This document shows positions 51,620 to 61,184 of a stretch of DNA of 64,000 bases, one piece after another. The stretch's first letter is position 1, and every line of letters begins with the position of its first letter. Position numbers and translations under genes: made by a program. Origin of the DNA: Mycolicibacterium alvei (GTDB taxonomy: Bacteria; Actinomycetota; Actinomycetes; Mycobacteriales; Mycobacteriaceae); contig NZ_AP022565.1 in assembly GCF_010727325.1 (NCBI RefSeq), positions 372,001 through 436,000 of the forward strand. Reading direction: 5' to 3'. Under the pieces are notes generated by a model, which saw only the letters and a program-made list of their open reading frames with translations, was not told the origin of the DNA and did no database searches.

Positions 51620-52585
51620 TCAGAGTGAGCCGGGCAGGCGGTCCAGGGCCGACTGCAACCGGCTGATCGACGAGGTCACCCCGTACGCCGCGGCCAGTTC
51701 GGCGACCCGCGCCGGGTCACCGGCAGCCAGCGGCAACTCATCGGTTGTGGTGGACATCCGCACCGGGGCGTCGACGGCCACCCGCACCACCGGTTCGGCG
51801 GCGGCCATATAGTCGGCGGCGGCCAGCAGTTTGGCCCGATGTGCCTTGGACAGTGAGGATTTCGGGTCCTGAGTGGCCTCCTGGATACCCTCCAGCGAGC
51901 GGTAGCGGTCCAGCAGCATCGCGGCTGTCTTCTCGCCGATGCCCGAGACCCCGGGCAGCCCGTCGGACGGGTCACCCCGCAGCAGGGCCAGCTCCGCATA
52001 CGCCCGTCCGGCCCGGTCGATGGGAACCCCGTACTGTTCGGCAACTTCTTCCGGACCGAACTTCGTCGCCTTGGCCAGCCCGCGGCCGATGTAGAGCACC
52101 CGCACCGGGGGAGCCGGCTCGTCACGGACGAGTTGGAGCAGGTCGCGGTCACCACTGACCACCACCACCGGGTCGTGTGCTTCGCGGGTGGCCAGGGTGC
52201 CGAGCACGTCGTCGGCCTCGAACCCAGCCGCCCCTGCCGTCGCGATGCCGAAGGCGTCCAGCAGTTCCATGATCATGTCGACCTGGGGGGTGAGGTCGTC
52301 GGGAACCTCTTCGACGTCAGGGGTTCCATCAGGTTGGGGCTCTTCGACCCGGTGGGCCTTGTACGAGGGCACCAGGTCGACGCGCCACTGCGGTCGCCAG
52401 TCGTCGTCGCGGCACACCACCAGCCGGCGCGGTCGCTCCCGGGTGACCAGCGTGGCGATGGAATCGAAGAACCCGCGCACCGCGTTGACCGGCCGGCCGT
52501 CGGGCGCCTTGATCGACGACGGCACGCCGAAGAACGACCGGAACCACATGCTGGCGCCGTCGAGCAGCAGAACAGGGTCGCTCAT
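51620..52585 (-). CDS. fenA: 5'-3' exonuclease/flap endonuclease FenA
   Basis: 321 residues, a stand-alone homologue of the DNA polymerase I 5'-nuclease domain. N-terminal [17 protein letters not shown]; metal site Asp clusters in [13 protein letters not shown] (~60), [12 protein letters not shown] (~122), [12 protein letters not shown] (~140) and [25 protein letters not shown] (H3TH motif, ~205). Acts on flaps in Okazaki processing or repair. ATG overlaps the stop of the upstream hotdog-like gene (ATGA). Confidence 0.94.
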   Translation of the reverse strand: MSDPVLLLDGASMWFRSFFGVPSSIKAPDGRPVNAVRGFFDSIATLVTRERPRRLVVCRDDDWRPQWRVDLVPSYKAHRVEEPQPDGTPDVEEVPDDLTPQVDMIMELLDAFGIATAGAAGFEADDVLGTLATREAHDPVVVVSGDRDLLQLVRDEPAPPVRVLYIGRGLAKATKFGPEEVAEQYGVPIDRAGRAYAELALLRGDPSDGLPGVSGIGEKTAAMLLDRYRSLEGIQEATQDPKSSLSKAHRAKLLAAADYMAAAEPVVRVAVDAPVRMSTTTDELPLAAGDPARVAELAAAYGVTSSISRLQSALDRLPGSL

Positions 52586-53442
52586 CGGGTTTCCTCCATC
52601 CGACCGAAGACATAGGACGCAGCCGTGACGGCTTTTCCGTCGGCACCCTCATCGTGCAGCGTGGCTCTCACCGCAACGGTGCCGCCCGCGCCGGACAATA
52701 CCTGGGTGTCGGCCCGGAACGGGCCGGTCTTGCCGCGGGCGAGAAACATCACATGTGACGAAAGCCCTTGCAGTGCATCGGTTTTTGCCGCTTCTGCTGC
52801 CCTTTCTGAGGCGGCCGTCTCCAGGATCACGAACTGAGGGCCGATGTGCAGTGCCGCATCCGGTGAGGCCACCTCGACTGCCAGTTCCGGCAATCCCCAG
52901 TGCCCGTCTGAGCGCTTGGCTCCGCCGAACACCTGCCACAGCGGCGGCAGCTCCGGACCGTCTACGACGACGATCGGGTCGACGGGCATCTTCTCCAGAC
53001 CTCCCGGGGGCACGCCGATCGAGATGCCCTGCCCCTCGGTGAGCGCGATGACCCGGTCCGGATGGTCGGCGTCGACGATCACCGACCGGCTGTAGGCCAG
53101 TTGCCTACCTTGTTTGAGCACTTCGGTGTCCACCCGGATGCGCTTCACGTCGCGTGCCGGGTCGAGGACCTGACAGGAATGGATCACCGGGTTCGGCACG
53201 GCCTCCAGATCGCTCACCCCGCCGCTGTCCGGCGAGGAGATACCCAGCACCGCGAGCAGCAGACCACCGGACGAATTGCGCATGTCGCGGCGCAAGGTCA
53301 CCGTGTCGTCGACCGGACCCAAATCCATCGAGGAGTACGAACGCCCGAGATAGCGGTAGCTCAGCAGGCCACCCCAGCGCCGGCGCAGCTCGGCAGCGTA
53401 CGCCGCGGGATCGTCGGTGAGATCGCGGATATCACGCAACAT
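52582..53442 (-). CDS. Hotdog-fold thioesterase-like protein
   Basis: 286 residues. A segment [25 protein letters not shown] followed by an AELA-type tail [12 protein letters not shown] and a second repeat with [50 protein letters not shown] look like two PaaI/hotdog modules. Family assignment is tentative. ATG 53442 is chosen over a longer ORF start inside the divergent promoter. Coupled to fenA by ATGA. Confidence 0.65.
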   Translation of the reverse strand: MLRDIRDLTDDPAAYAAELRRRWGGLLSYRYLGRSYSSMDLGPVDDTVTLRRDMRNSSGGLLLAVLGISSPDSGGVSDLEAVPNPVIHSCQVLDPARDVKRIRVDTEVLKQGRQLAYSRSVIVDADHPDRVIALTEGQGISIGVPPGGLEKMPVDPIVVVDGPELPPLWQVFGGAKRSDGHWGLPELAVEVASPDAALHIGPQFVILETAASERAAEAAKTDALQGLSSHVMFLARGKTGPFRADTQVLSGAGGTVAVRATLHDEGADGKAVTAASYVFGRMEETR

Positions 53443-53502
53443 TCCAGCGACAGTAGCCGGTGCGGGGTGCCTGCCTGGACGGCACCACCGAGGCATACCT
53501 AT

Positions 53503-53508
53503 TAGCCT
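53503..53508 (+). promoter_or_regulatory. Leaderless -10 box for the M24 peptidase
   Basis: TAGCCT ends 7 nt before the ATG at 53516. Confidence 0.5.
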
Positions 53509-53515
53509 CGATCCC

Positions 53516-54667
53516 ATGACGGTCAGCCGATTCAGCACCGATGTCTACGCCCATCGTCTTTCGGCGGCCACGTCAGCCGCCGCGGATGCCGGTCTGGCCG
53601 GTCTGGTCATCACCCCGGGCTATGACCTGCGGTACCTGATCGGCTCGCGAGCGCAGACCTTCGAGCGGCTGACGGCGCTGGTCCTACCGGTCGACGGTGA
53701 CCCGACCATCGTGGTGCCGCGTCTGGAGCTGGCGGCGCTACGCGAATCAGCTGTCACCGAACTCGGTGTGACGGTACGTGATTGGGTGGATGGACAGAAC
53801 CCGTACCAGATGGTCGCCGACGCGCTCGGCGGGCCGGGCGCTGGGCAATCTGGACGGCCCGCCGTCGCCGTGGCGGTGACCGATTCCATGCCTGCCCTGC
53901 ATCTGCTGCCGCTTGCCGACCTGCTCGGCCGGGTCCCCGTGCTGGCCACCGACGTGCTGCGGAAGCTGCGGATGATCAAGGATCCCGCCGAGATCGACGC
54001 GCTGCGCAAGGCCGGTGCGGCGATCGACCGGGTGCACGCCCGGGTGCCCGAATTCCTGGCGCCCGGCCGCACCGAGGCCGACGTGGCCGCCGACATCGCC
54101 GAAGCGATTGTCGCCGAAGGACATTCCGAGGTGGCGTTCATCATCGTCGGCTCCGGCCCCAACGGTGCCGACCCGCACCACGAATGTTCGGAGCGTGAGC
54201 TGAGCGCCGGTGACATCGTGGTCGTCGACATCGGCGGGCCATACGAGCCGGGCTACAACTCCGACTCCACCCGCACCTACAGCATCGGTGAGCCGGATTC
54301 CGAGGTGGCGCGTCGCTATGCGGTGCTGCAGCGCGCCCAGCAAGCAGCGGTCGCGGCCGTGCGTCCCGGCGTGACTGCCGAACAGATCGACGCGGCGGCT
54401 CGCGATGTGCTGGCCGCCGAGGGGTTGGCCGAGGCGTTCGTCCACCGCACCGGACACGGTATCGGGCTGTCGGTGCACGAGGAGCCCTACATCGTGGCGG
54501 GCAACGACCTCCCGCTGGAGGCCGGGATGGCGTTCAGCGTGGAGCCCGGCGTGTATTTCCCGGGACACTGGGGTGCGCGGATCGAGGACATCGTGGTGGT
54601 CACCGAGGACGGCGCGGAGTCGGTCAACAACCAGCCCCACGATCTTGTCGTGGTGCCGGTGAACTAG
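53516..54667 (+). CDS. pepE: M24 family metallopeptidase (Xaa-Pro dipeptidase/aminopeptidase)
   Basis: 383 residues with an N-terminal creatinase-like domain and C-terminal pita-bread fold. Metal ligands: VVVDIGGPYEPGYNSDSTRTY (two Asp, residues ~237-255), FVHRTGHGIGLSVHEEPYI (His ~316-325), FSVEPGVYFPG (Glu ~355) and ARIEDIVVV (Glu ~370). Syntenic with Rv2089c pepE. Likely cytosolic cleavage of X-Pro peptides. Two divalent metals required. Confidence 0.93.
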   Translation: MTVSRFSTDVYAHRLSAATSAAADAGLAGLVITPGYDLRYLIGSRAQTFERLTALVLPVDGDPTIVVPRLELAALRESAVTELGVTVRDWVDGQNPYQMVADALGGPGAGQSGRPAVAVAVTDSMPALHLLPLADLLGRVPVLATDVLRKLRMIKDPAEIDALRKAGAAIDRVHARVPEFLAPGRTEADVAADIAEAIVAEGHSEVAFIIVGSGPNGADPHHECSERELSAGDIVVVDIGGPYEPGYNSDSTRTYSIGEPDSEVARRYAVLQRAQQAAVAAVRPGVTAEQIDAAARDVLAAEGLAEAFVHRTGHGIGLSVHEEPYIVAGNDLPLEAGMAFSVEPGVYFPGHWGARIEDIVVVTEDGAESVNNQPHDLVVVPVN

Positions 54668-54674
54668 GCCGGGC

Positions 54675-55100
54675 TCAGCCCTCGCTGCGGTCCAGCAGCT
54701 CCGAGGAACCCAGCACGCGCTCGATCCGCACCTCGATCACCACACGACGCGGATTCACCCGGGGCGTGCGATACCGCTGGGCATACCGAAGCTCGGCGTC
54801 ACGGACCGCGTCGGGCTCGCTGCTCACCGTGGATTTGCCCTCCAACGACAACCAGCGGGCGCCGTCGACCTGGCTGAGCACCGCGATGCCACGCTCATGC
54901 GCGTTCACCGCTTTCTGCGAGCCGCCGTTGGTGATCACCCGCGCGATGTGTGTCTTGGGATCGAAGGTGAAACCGACCGCCACGACGTGCGGTGAATTGT
55001 CCGAGCGCAGCGTGGTCAACATGGCCAGGTGACGTTCGGTGAGAAACGCCAGCGCCTCGCCGGTGAGCTTGGTGGTTGCCTTGCCACGAGATGTAGCCAT
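54675..55100 (-). CDS. PPOX-class F420-dependent reductase (Rv2074-like)
   Basis: 141 residues, split-barrel flavin-/F420-binding fold. [78 protein letters not shown] is the classic pattern; [27 protein letters not shown] at the end. Rv2074 has been described as an F420H2-dependent biliverdin reductase, so the same role is likely. ATG 55100 is the conserved start. Confidence 0.88.
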   Translation of the reverse strand: MATSRGKATTKLTGEALAFLTERHLAMLTTLRSDNSPHVVAVGFTFDPKTHIARVITNGGSQKAVNAHERGIAVLSQVDGARWLSLEGKSTVSSEPDAVRDAELRYAQRYRTPRVNPRRVVIEVRIERVLGSSELLDRSEG

Positions 55101-55122
55101 CGGGGTCCACGCTAGCGCAGGA

Positions 55123-55128
55123 CATAAT
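55123..55128 (+). promoter_or_regulatory. Leaderless -10 box for the SDR at 55136
   Basis: CATAAT ends 7 nt before the ATG; divergent from the PPOX gene, 35 bp between starts. Confidence 0.5.
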
Positions 55129-55135
55129 CGCTGCC

Positions 55136-55894
55136 ATGGATGACACGGCTGGCACGAATCCTCGTGTCGTGGTGATTTTCGGGGGGCGTAGCGAGATCGG
55201 CGTCGAAATCGCGGTGCGGCTCGCGCAGGGGGCGGTCGTGGTGCTCGCCGCCCGCCGCGCCGGCGAGCTCGATGAGCAGGTCGCGGCCGTCCGGGCAGCT
55301 GGTGCCGCGGCGGTACACACGTCGGAGTTCGACGCCGACGACGTCGCCGGCCACACCCGCGTGGTCGAGGCAATCGAAACCGCTCACGGACCGATCGACA
55401 CCGCGGTGCTCGCGTTCGGGGTCCTGGGCGATCAGGACCGCGCCGAAGCCGATCCGGCCCACGCCGTGGCCGTCGTGCACACCGACTACGTGGCCCAGGT
55501 CGGCCTGCTGACCGTGCTGGCGCAGCGCATGCGGGCCGCCGGCCGGGGCCGGCTGGTGGTGTTCTCCTCGATCGCGGGAGCCCGGGCCCGCCGCGCCAAC
55601 TATGTCTACGGCTCGGCCAAGGCCGGTCTGGATGCGTTCGCCAGCGGGCTGACCGACGCGCTGCACGGTACCGCCGTGCACCTGCTGATCGTGCGGCCCG
55701 GATTCGTGATCGGTCGGATGACCGAGGGCATGGACCCGGCGCCGTTCTCCAGCACCCCGGCGCAGGTGGCCGCAGCCACCGTCAAAGCACTCAGCAAGGG
55801 CAAGCGTGCGGTGTGGGTGCCGTGGGTGATCCGCCCGATGATCTTCGTGACGAGGTTCGTGCCCAGGACGATCTGGCGGAGGATGCCGCGATGA
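55136..55894 (+). CDS. SDR family NAD(P)-dependent oxidoreductase (DprE2-like)
   Basis: 252 residues, syntenic with Rv2073c. The nucleotide loop is degenerate, [11 protein letters not shown], as in decaprenylphosphoryl-ribose 2'-epimerase subunit DprE2 relatives; catalytic [27 protein letters not shown] contains Ser and YGSAK near residue 150; C-terminal [28 protein letters not shown] is a membrane-associated tail. Its TGA overlaps cobL (ATGA), so it opens the cobLMK operon, although no cobalamin role is known. Confidence 0.87.
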   Translation: MDDTAGTNPRVVVIFGGRSEIGVEIAVRLAQGAVVVLAARRAGELDEQVAAVRAAGAAAVHTSEFDADDVAGHTRVVEAIETAHGPIDTAVLAFGVLGDQDRAEADPAHAVAVVHTDYVAQVGLLTVLAQRMRAAGRGRLVVFSSIAGARARRANYVYGSAKAGLDAFASGLTDALHGTAVHLLIVRPGFVIGRMTEGMDPAPFSSTPAQVAAATVKALSKGKRAVWVPWVIRPMIFVTRFVPRTIWRRMPR

Positions 55895-57063
55895 TCACCG
55901 TGGTCGGCATCGGAGCCGACGGGATGGCCGGATTGTCGCGCACCTCGCGCGACGAGTTGGCCGGCGCCACGGTGGTGTACGGCTCGCCACGGCAATTGGA
56001 GCTGCTCGACGACAGCGTGACGCCGGACCGCCGCGAGTGGCCGTCGCCGATGCTGCCCGCGCTGCCGACGCTGTTCGGCGATGCCGATGTACACGTGGTG
56101 GCCAGCGGTGATCCGCTGCTGCATGGCATCGGCGCGACGCTGATCCGGTTGTTCGGCGCGCAGCGGGTCCGGGTGCTGCCCCATGTGTCCAGCGTGACGT
56201 TGGCCTGCGCCCGGATGGGCTGGACGGTGCCCGACACCGAGGTGATCAGCCTGGTCACCGCCGCGCCGCACACCGCGGTGCGCCGCGGTGGGCGGGCGAT
56301 CGTGCTGTCCCGCGACGCGCAGACCCCGGCCACGCTGGCACGGCTGCTGAACGAATCCGGCCGGGGCGACTCGGAATTGACCGTGCTGGAACAGCTGGGC
56401 GGGCCGGGGGAGCGTCGCCACGACGGAACCGCTGCGCAGTGGACGACCGCACCGCCGGCCGAGATCGACGATCTCAACGTGGTGGCGGTGGCCTACCGTC
56501 CCGACGACCGGCGGGCCCAGGCGTTGCCCGACGAGGTGTTCGCCCACGACGGGCAACTCACCAAGCAGTCCATCCGGGCCGTCACCCTGGCGGCGCTGGG
56601 GCCACGGCCCGGTGAACTGCTGTGGGACGTCGGGTCGGGTTCGGGAAGCATCGCGATCGAGTGGTCGCGCAGTGCACCGGGCTGTGCGGCAGTGGCATTC
56701 GAACGTGACGCGCAGCGCCGCGAACGGATCTTGGGCAACGTCAAAGCTTTCGGGGCCCGGGTGGACGTCCGCAGTGGTGCGCCGGATGCGCTCGACGGTG
56801 CGCCCGAGCCCGACGTGATCTTCATCGGCGGCGGCGTCACCCAGCCCGGGCTGTTGCAGGCCTGTTTTGACCGGCTGCCCGCCGGTGGGCGACTGGTGGT
56901 CAACGCGGTGACGCTGGAATCAGAAGCGGTTGTCGCGCAGTGGTATTCGAAGGTAGGTGGCGAGGTGCGGCGTTATCAGCACTATCAGGGCGGTGCGATC
57001 GGCGGGTTCACCGGCTGGCGCCCGGCGCTTCCGGTCACCCAGTGGGCGGTGACCAAGCCGTGA
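55891..57063 (+). CDS. cobL: Precorrin-6Y C5,15-methyltransferase (decarboxylating) CobL
   Basis: 390 residues, bifunctional. N-terminal CobE-type tetrapyrrole methyltransferase ([33 protein letters not shown], ~residues 1-200) and C-terminal CobT-type Rossmann methyltransferase/decarboxylase (LLWDVGSGSGSIAIEWSRSAPG near 250, DVIFIGGGVTQPGLL near 310). Methylates C5 and C15 and decarboxylates the ring-C acetate of precorrin-6Y in cobalamin synthesis. ATGA/GTGA overlaps at both ends. Confidence 0.96.
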   Translation: MITVVGIGADGMAGLSRTSRDELAGATVVYGSPRQLELLDDSVTPDRREWPSPMLPALPTLFGDADVHVVASGDPLLHGIGATLIRLFGAQRVRVLPHVSSVTLACARMGWTVPDTEVISLVTAAPHTAVRRGGRAIVLSRDAQTPATLARLLNESGRGDSELTVLEQLGGPGERRHDGTAAQWTTAPPAEIDDLNVVAVAYRPDDRRAQALPDEVFAHDGQLTKQSIRAVTLAALGPRPGELLWDVGSGSGSIAIEWSRSAPGCAAVAFERDAQRRERILGNVKAFGARVDVRSGAPDALDGAPEPDVIFIGGGVTQPGLLQACFDRLPAGGRLVVNAVTLESEAVVAQWYSKVGGEVRRYQHYQGGAIGGFTGWRPALPVTQWAVTKP

Positions 57064-57815
57064 CGGTGTACTTCATCGGTGCCGGCCCCGGTGCCGCCGA
57101 CCTGATCACCGTGCGCGGTGCGAAACTGCTCGGCAACTGCCCGGTGTGCCTGTACGCCGGGTCGATCATGCCGGACGATCTGCTGGCGTTGTGTCCGGCC
57201 GATGCGAAGGTCGTCGACACCGGGCCGTTGAACCTGGATCAGATCATCGACGAGCTGGTGGCCGCAGACAAGGCGGGTGTCGACGTGGCCCGGCTGCATT
57301 CCGGTGACCCGTCGATCTACAGTGCGCTGGCCGAGCAGTGCCGCCGGCTCGACGAACTGGGCATCGGGTACGAGATCGTGCCGGGCGTACCGGCTTTCGC
57401 CGCGGTGGCCGCCGCGCTGGGGCGCGAGCTCACGGTCCCCGGCGTCGCGCAGACCGTCACCCTGAGCCGGGTGGCCACCCTGTCCACGGCGATGCCCGAG
57501 GGGGAGGACCTGCGCACCTTGTCGGCACCGGGGGCAACGCTGGTGCTGCACCTGGCCGCGGCCCAGATCGACAACATCGTCCCGCAGCTCCTCGACGGTG
57601 GATACCGATCCGAAACCCCATGTGCCGTGGTGGCATTCGCCAGCTGGCCGCAGGAGGTCGTGTTGCGCGGAACGCTCGCCGACATCGCCGGGAAGATGCA
57701 CGCCGCCGCGGTGACCAAAACCGCGGTCATCGTGGTCGGCGATGTGCTTGCCGCCGAAGGATTCTCCGACAGCTACCTGTATTCATCGGATCGGCGTCGC
57801 GGAGTGACCCACTGA
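57060..57815 (+). CDS. cobM: Precorrin-4 C11-methyltransferase CobM
   Basis: 251 residues. SAM-uroporphyrinogen-methyltransferase superfamily: VYFIGAGPGAADLITVRGAKLL at the start, VARLHSGDPSIYSALAEQCRRLDELGI near residue 78, VPGVPAFAAVAAALGRELTVPGVAQTV near 110. GTG start in the cobL stop (GTGA). Methylates C11 of precorrin-4. Confidence 0.97.
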   Translation: MTVYFIGAGPGAADLITVRGAKLLGNCPVCLYAGSIMPDDLLALCPADAKVVDTGPLNLDQIIDELVAADKAGVDVARLHSGDPSIYSALAEQCRRLDELGIGYEIVPGVPAFAAVAAALGRELTVPGVAQTVTLSRVATLSTAMPEGEDLRTLSAPGATLVLHLAAAQIDNIVPQLLDGGYRSETPCAVVAFASWPQEVVLRGTLADIAGKMHAAAVTKTAVIVVGDVLAAEGFSDSYLYSSDRRRGVTH

Positions 57816-58546
57816 TGAAAGTTCTGTTGCTCGGCGGAACCGGGGAGGCCCGCGCCCTGGCCGCCGCGTTGCATCCCGAGGTCGAGGTGATCAGCTCGCT
57901 GGCCGGGCGGGTGCCGGATCCGGCGCTGCCGGTCGGCCCGGTGCGCATCGGCGGGTTCGGGGGTGTCGACGGGATGCGTCGCTGGTTGGTGGACGAACAC
58001 GTCGACGCGGTGGTCGACGCGACCCACCCCTTCGCCGCCACCATCACCGCGCACGCGGCGCAGGTGTGCGCCGAACTCGGGGTGCCGCACCTGGTGCTGG
58101 CGCGTCCGGCCTGGGCGCCGGGATCGGCGCTCGTGGTCGGATCGGACCGGGAGGCGGCCGAAGCCGTGACGGCAAACGGTTACTCGCGGGTCTTTCTCAC
58201 CACCGGTAGATCCGGCACCCGCGTATTCAGAGATGTCGACGCCTGGTTCCTGATCCGGGCGGTCACCGCGCCGGATCCCGACACCCTGCCCGTCGATCAC
58301 CAACTGCTGCTGTCCCGCGGCCCGTACGACTACGACGGGGAGCTGGCCCTCCTACGCGAGCACCGGGTCGACGCGTTGGTGACCAAGAACAGTGGCGGCG
58401 CGATGACCGAACCCAAGCTGCGGGCCGCCGAGACAGCGGGTGTGGCGGTGGTGATGGTGGACCGTCCGCCGCTGCCGCCCGGAGTGCACTCGGTGGCCAC
58501 GGTCGAGGAGGCGGCGGGCTGGGTTAGGGCCGAAACCGCAGGCTGA
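57815..58546 (+). CDS. cobK: Precorrin-6A reductase CobK
   Basis: 243 residues. NADPH-dependent reduction of precorrin-6A. VLLLGGTGEARALAAAL start, VVDATHPFAATITAHAAQVC near residue 65 (family signature), LTTGRSGTRVF near 130, LLSRGPYDYDGELALLREHRVDALVTKNSGGAMTEPKLRAAE near 165-210. ATG overlaps the cobM stop as TGATG. Last gene of SDR-cobL-cobM-cobK. Confidence 0.97.
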   Translation: MKVLLLGGTGEARALAAALHPEVEVISSLAGRVPDPALPVGPVRIGGFGGVDGMRRWLVDEHVDAVVDATHPFAATITAHAAQVCAELGVPHLVLARPAWAPGSALVVGSDREAAEAVTANGYSRVFLTTGRSGTRVFRDVDAWFLIRAVTAPDPDTLPVDHQLLLSRGPYDYDGELALLREHRVDALVTKNSGGAMTEPKLRAAETAGVAVVMVDRPPLPPGVHSVATVEEAAGWVRAETAG

Positions 58547-58561
58547 CGCACCCGGCAGCAG

Positions 58562-58567
58562 TAGGCT
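58562..58567 (+). promoter_or_regulatory. Leaderless -10 box for the hydrolase-cyclase
   Basis: TAGGCT ends 6 nt before the GTG at 58574, the same box and spacing as for dop. Confidence 0.5.
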
Positions 58568-58573
58568 CCGAAC

Positions 58574-60133
58574 GTGGCGGAGACGTCATATGCACCGTGC
58601 GGCGGTCTGAGTCTCGCCTATCAGGTTTTCGGCGACGGACCCGTCGAGCTCGTCTACGCCGGTTCATTCGTCAGCCACCTCGAAGTGTTCTGGACCATGC
58701 CCGAGTTCGAGGCCTTCATGGAGCGACTCTCGACGTTCTGCCGCGTCCTGCTGTTCGACAAGGCCGGTGTGGGTTTGTCGGACCCCGTGCCACAGGTGCG
58801 CACCCTCGATGAACGGGCGTCCGAGCTCGAGGCGGTGATGGATGCCGCGGGATTCGGGCGTGCGGTGCTGTTCGGGTTGAGCGAGGGTGGCCCGGCGGCG
58901 ATGTTGTTCGCGGCGACCCGGCCCGAACGCACACGGGCGTTGATCCTGAGTGGCACGTTCGCGTACTTCGGCATCACCGAGTGGGCTGACTTCGACCGTG
59001 GCGCAGCCGACCTGCACGCGCGGATCATGGGTGAGATGGGCGAGGACTACAGGCCCTCGATCGAGCAGATCGCCGCCTTTCAGGAGTTCGGCCGGGCCAG
59101 TGGCTCGGTGTGGGGCACCGGTGCCGCACTCAAGCGCTTGTTCCCGGCCGCCGGGTCGGTGCGGCAACTCGGCATGTTCGAGCGCATGAGCGCCAGTCCG
59201 GGAATGGCCCGGGCGACACTCGAAGCTCTGTTCCGGATCGACGCCCGACCGATTCTGTCGACGATCACGGCGCCGACCCTGGTCATCCATGCCACCGGCG
59301 ATCTCGTTCCGGTGCAGGGCGGGCGGTATCTCGCCGACCACATCCCGGGGGCACAGCTGCTCGAGGTCGACGGCACCGACCACGCACCCTGGATCGCCAA
59401 TCCCGACGAGATCACGAGTGAGATCGAGGAATTCCTCACCGGCAGCCATGCCGCGCCTGCGCAGTCCCACCGGGCTCTGCGCACCGTGTTGTTCACCGAC
59501 ATGGTCGCCTCCACCCAGCACGCCGCGGCGACCGGGGACGAGCGGTGGCGGGCGGTGCTGCACCGGATGGGGGAGATCACCGCCGACCTGACCGGTCATT
59601 TCGGTGGTGTCGTGGTGAAGAGCACCGGTGACGGGCACCTCGCCACATTCGACGGCCCGACCCAGGCGATTCGCTGCGCAGAGGCGCTGCGCGATCAGAC
59701 CGAGACCATGGGCATCGAGATCCGCGCCGGCATCCACACCGGCGAATGCGAGTTGCTGGACGGCGATATCGGGGGAATCGCGGTCCACATCGCGGCGCGC
59801 ATCCTCGGCCTGGCCGGCGCCGGGGAGATCCTGGTGTCGAGCACCGTCCGAGATCTGGTGGTGGGCTCGGGAACCGGCTTCGAGGACCGCGGCGACGTCG
59901 AGTTGCGCGGGGTGCCGGGTATCTGGCGACTCCTGGCGGTCGATCGCCACGGCGCACGGGCCGGTACACCCGAGGCGGAGCTGGCCTCGGTGCCGACGCC
60001 TGGCCCGAGGCCCACGATGCGCCGGTCGGATCAGGCCATGGCGGTGATGGCGAGGCGGATGCCGCGCATCGTGCGGGGGATCGCCCGCGTCACGCCTGGC
60101 ACGCGCGTCATGGGACCGCCCGTCAGGCGTTGA
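58574..60133 (+). CDS. Alpha/beta-hydrolase-class III adenylate cyclase fusion
   Basis: 519 residues. N-terminal alpha/beta-hydrolase (residues ~10-295): nucleophile FGLSEGGPAA near 98, Asp in HATGDLVPVQ near 243, His in DGTDHAPW near 275. C-terminal cyclase (~300-460): metal Asp in LFTDMVASTQH near 312, substrate Lys in VVVKSTGDGHLATF near 350, and second Asp there. The transition-state Asn is replaced by His (GIAVHIAARI), common in this architecture. A basic tail follows. Could sense a lipid/ester and make cAMP. Its end overlaps the convergent phosphotransferase gene by 11 bp. Confidence 0.88.
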   Translation: MAETSYAPCGGLSLAYQVFGDGPVELVYAGSFVSHLEVFWTMPEFEAFMERLSTFCRVLLFDKAGVGLSDPVPQVRTLDERASELEAVMDAAGFGRAVLFGLSEGGPAAMLFAATRPERTRALILSGTFAYFGITEWADFDRGAADLHARIMGEMGEDYRPSIEQIAAFQEFGRASGSVWGTGAALKRLFPAAGSVRQLGMFERMSASPGMARATLEALFRIDARPILSTITAPTLVIHATGDLVPVQGGRYLADHIPGAQLLEVDGTDHAPWIANPDEITSEIEEFLTGSHAAPAQSHRALRTVLFTDMVASTQHAAATGDERWRAVLHRMGEITADLTGHFGGVVVKSTGDGHLATFDGPTQAIRCAEALRDQTETMGIEIRAGIHTGECELLDGDIGGIAVHIAARILGLAGAGEILVSSTVRDLVVGSGTGFEDRGDVELRGVPGIWRLLAVDRHGARAGTPEAELASVPTPGPRPTMRRSDQAMAVMARRMPRIVRGIARVTPGTRVMGPPVRR

Positions 60134-61184
60134 TCAGGTCGAGCGTGCCGAGCTCGCGGATGGCCTGACAGCCGCGCTGGGCCATCACCACCATCATGTC
60201 GTCGCCGCGTTCGGTGGAGTTGGCGAAAGCGGTGCCGAGCACGGTGATCAGCGGCGCCTGCAGCATGCCCAGACGGTAATCCTGCCAACAGGTTTCGCGG
60301 TCGTAGCCGGTGACACCGTGCGACAGCAGCCGGTCGTGGTAAGCGCCGACCAGGTCGGCTTCGGCGGCGGCCCGGACGGCGGGTTCCAGGCTGGTCGCGG
60401 TGAAGTAGGACAGGTCGCGGGCCGGCAGGCCGGAGCCGAGGGTCTGCCAATCCACCACGGTGATCCGGGTGCGGTCGGGGTCGAACAGCATATTGTCCAG
60501 CCGGTAGTCGCCGTGCAGGACGGCGAACCGGTCCGGTTCGGCCAGTAACCACGGGGTGACCACCGACATCGCTGCGCGCATGGTCTCCTGATCTTCCAGG
60601 GACAGGCGTGCGCCGATCTTGTCCAGGGTGATGTCGGCCGCCATCTTCGCGACGTCACCGAATCCCTTGGCGGAGTCCGGTTCCGGCTTGGGCATGGCGA
60701 TGCCGGGGAAGTTCGCCCACTGCGGGTCGGCCCAGGTCGGCCCGTGCAGATCGGCCAGTGCCAGGACGGCCAGCGTGGCTTCGGCCGGTGTGCACCCGGT
60801 GATTTGATCACCTTGTTGAGCAGGTGCCATGTCCGCCAGGACCAGGACGAAATCGGCTCCCTCGCCGGCGATTTCACAGTGGTGACAGTGCGGGACCGGG
60901 ATCTGCACGTGGTCGGCCACGTTGGTGTAGAAGGCATGCTCGGAGCGGTAGCCGATGGTGACGCGGTCACGTACGGTGTCGTCCTGCGACGGCAGCTTCA
61001 CCGCGAAGGTGCCGGGCAGGCCGGTGTCGTCGCGATAGGTGACCGAGATCCGGTAGGTGGCGCCGGTCTGGCCCGTGCCGATCGGCGCGGTCTGCACCGA
61101 ATCCACTTCGGCGCCAAGGATCTTCGACAGCCATCCGGTGGTGACCTCGGCGGGCCTGCTCGGGATGGACACGGCCGCCGTCAT
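60123..61184 (-). CDS. Aminoglycoside-phosphotransferase-like (APH) family protein
   Basis: 353 residues, kinase-like fold. N-lobe GTGQTGATYRISVTYRDDTGLPGTFAVKLPSQDD with the ATP Lys near residue 65; catalytic loop FAVLHGDYRLDNMLFDPDRTRITVVDWQTLGSGLPARDLSYF near residue 225, where HGDYRLDN is the Brenner motif and VDWQ the metal Asp. Mycobacterial relatives act on small molecules or acyl groups; substrate unknown. ATG overlaps the tetR stop (ATGA), so tetR controls it. Confidence 0.88.
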   Translation of the reverse strand: MTAAVSIPSRPAEVTTGWLSKILGAEVDSVQTAPIGTGQTGATYRISVTYRDDTGLPGTFAVKLPSQDDTVRDRVTIGYRSEHAFYTNVADHVQIPVPHCHHCEIAGEGADFVLVLADMAPAQQGDQITGCTPAEATLAVLALADLHGPTWADPQWANFPGIAMPKPEPDSAKGFGDVAKMAADITLDKIGARLSLEDQETMRAAMSVVTPWLLAEPDRFAVLHGDYRLDNMLFDPDRTRITVVDWQTLGSGLPARDLSYFTATSLEPAVRAAAEADLVGAYHDRLLSHGVTGYDRETCWQDYRLGMLQAPLITVLGTAFANSTERGDDMMVVMAQRGCQAIRELGTLDLINA

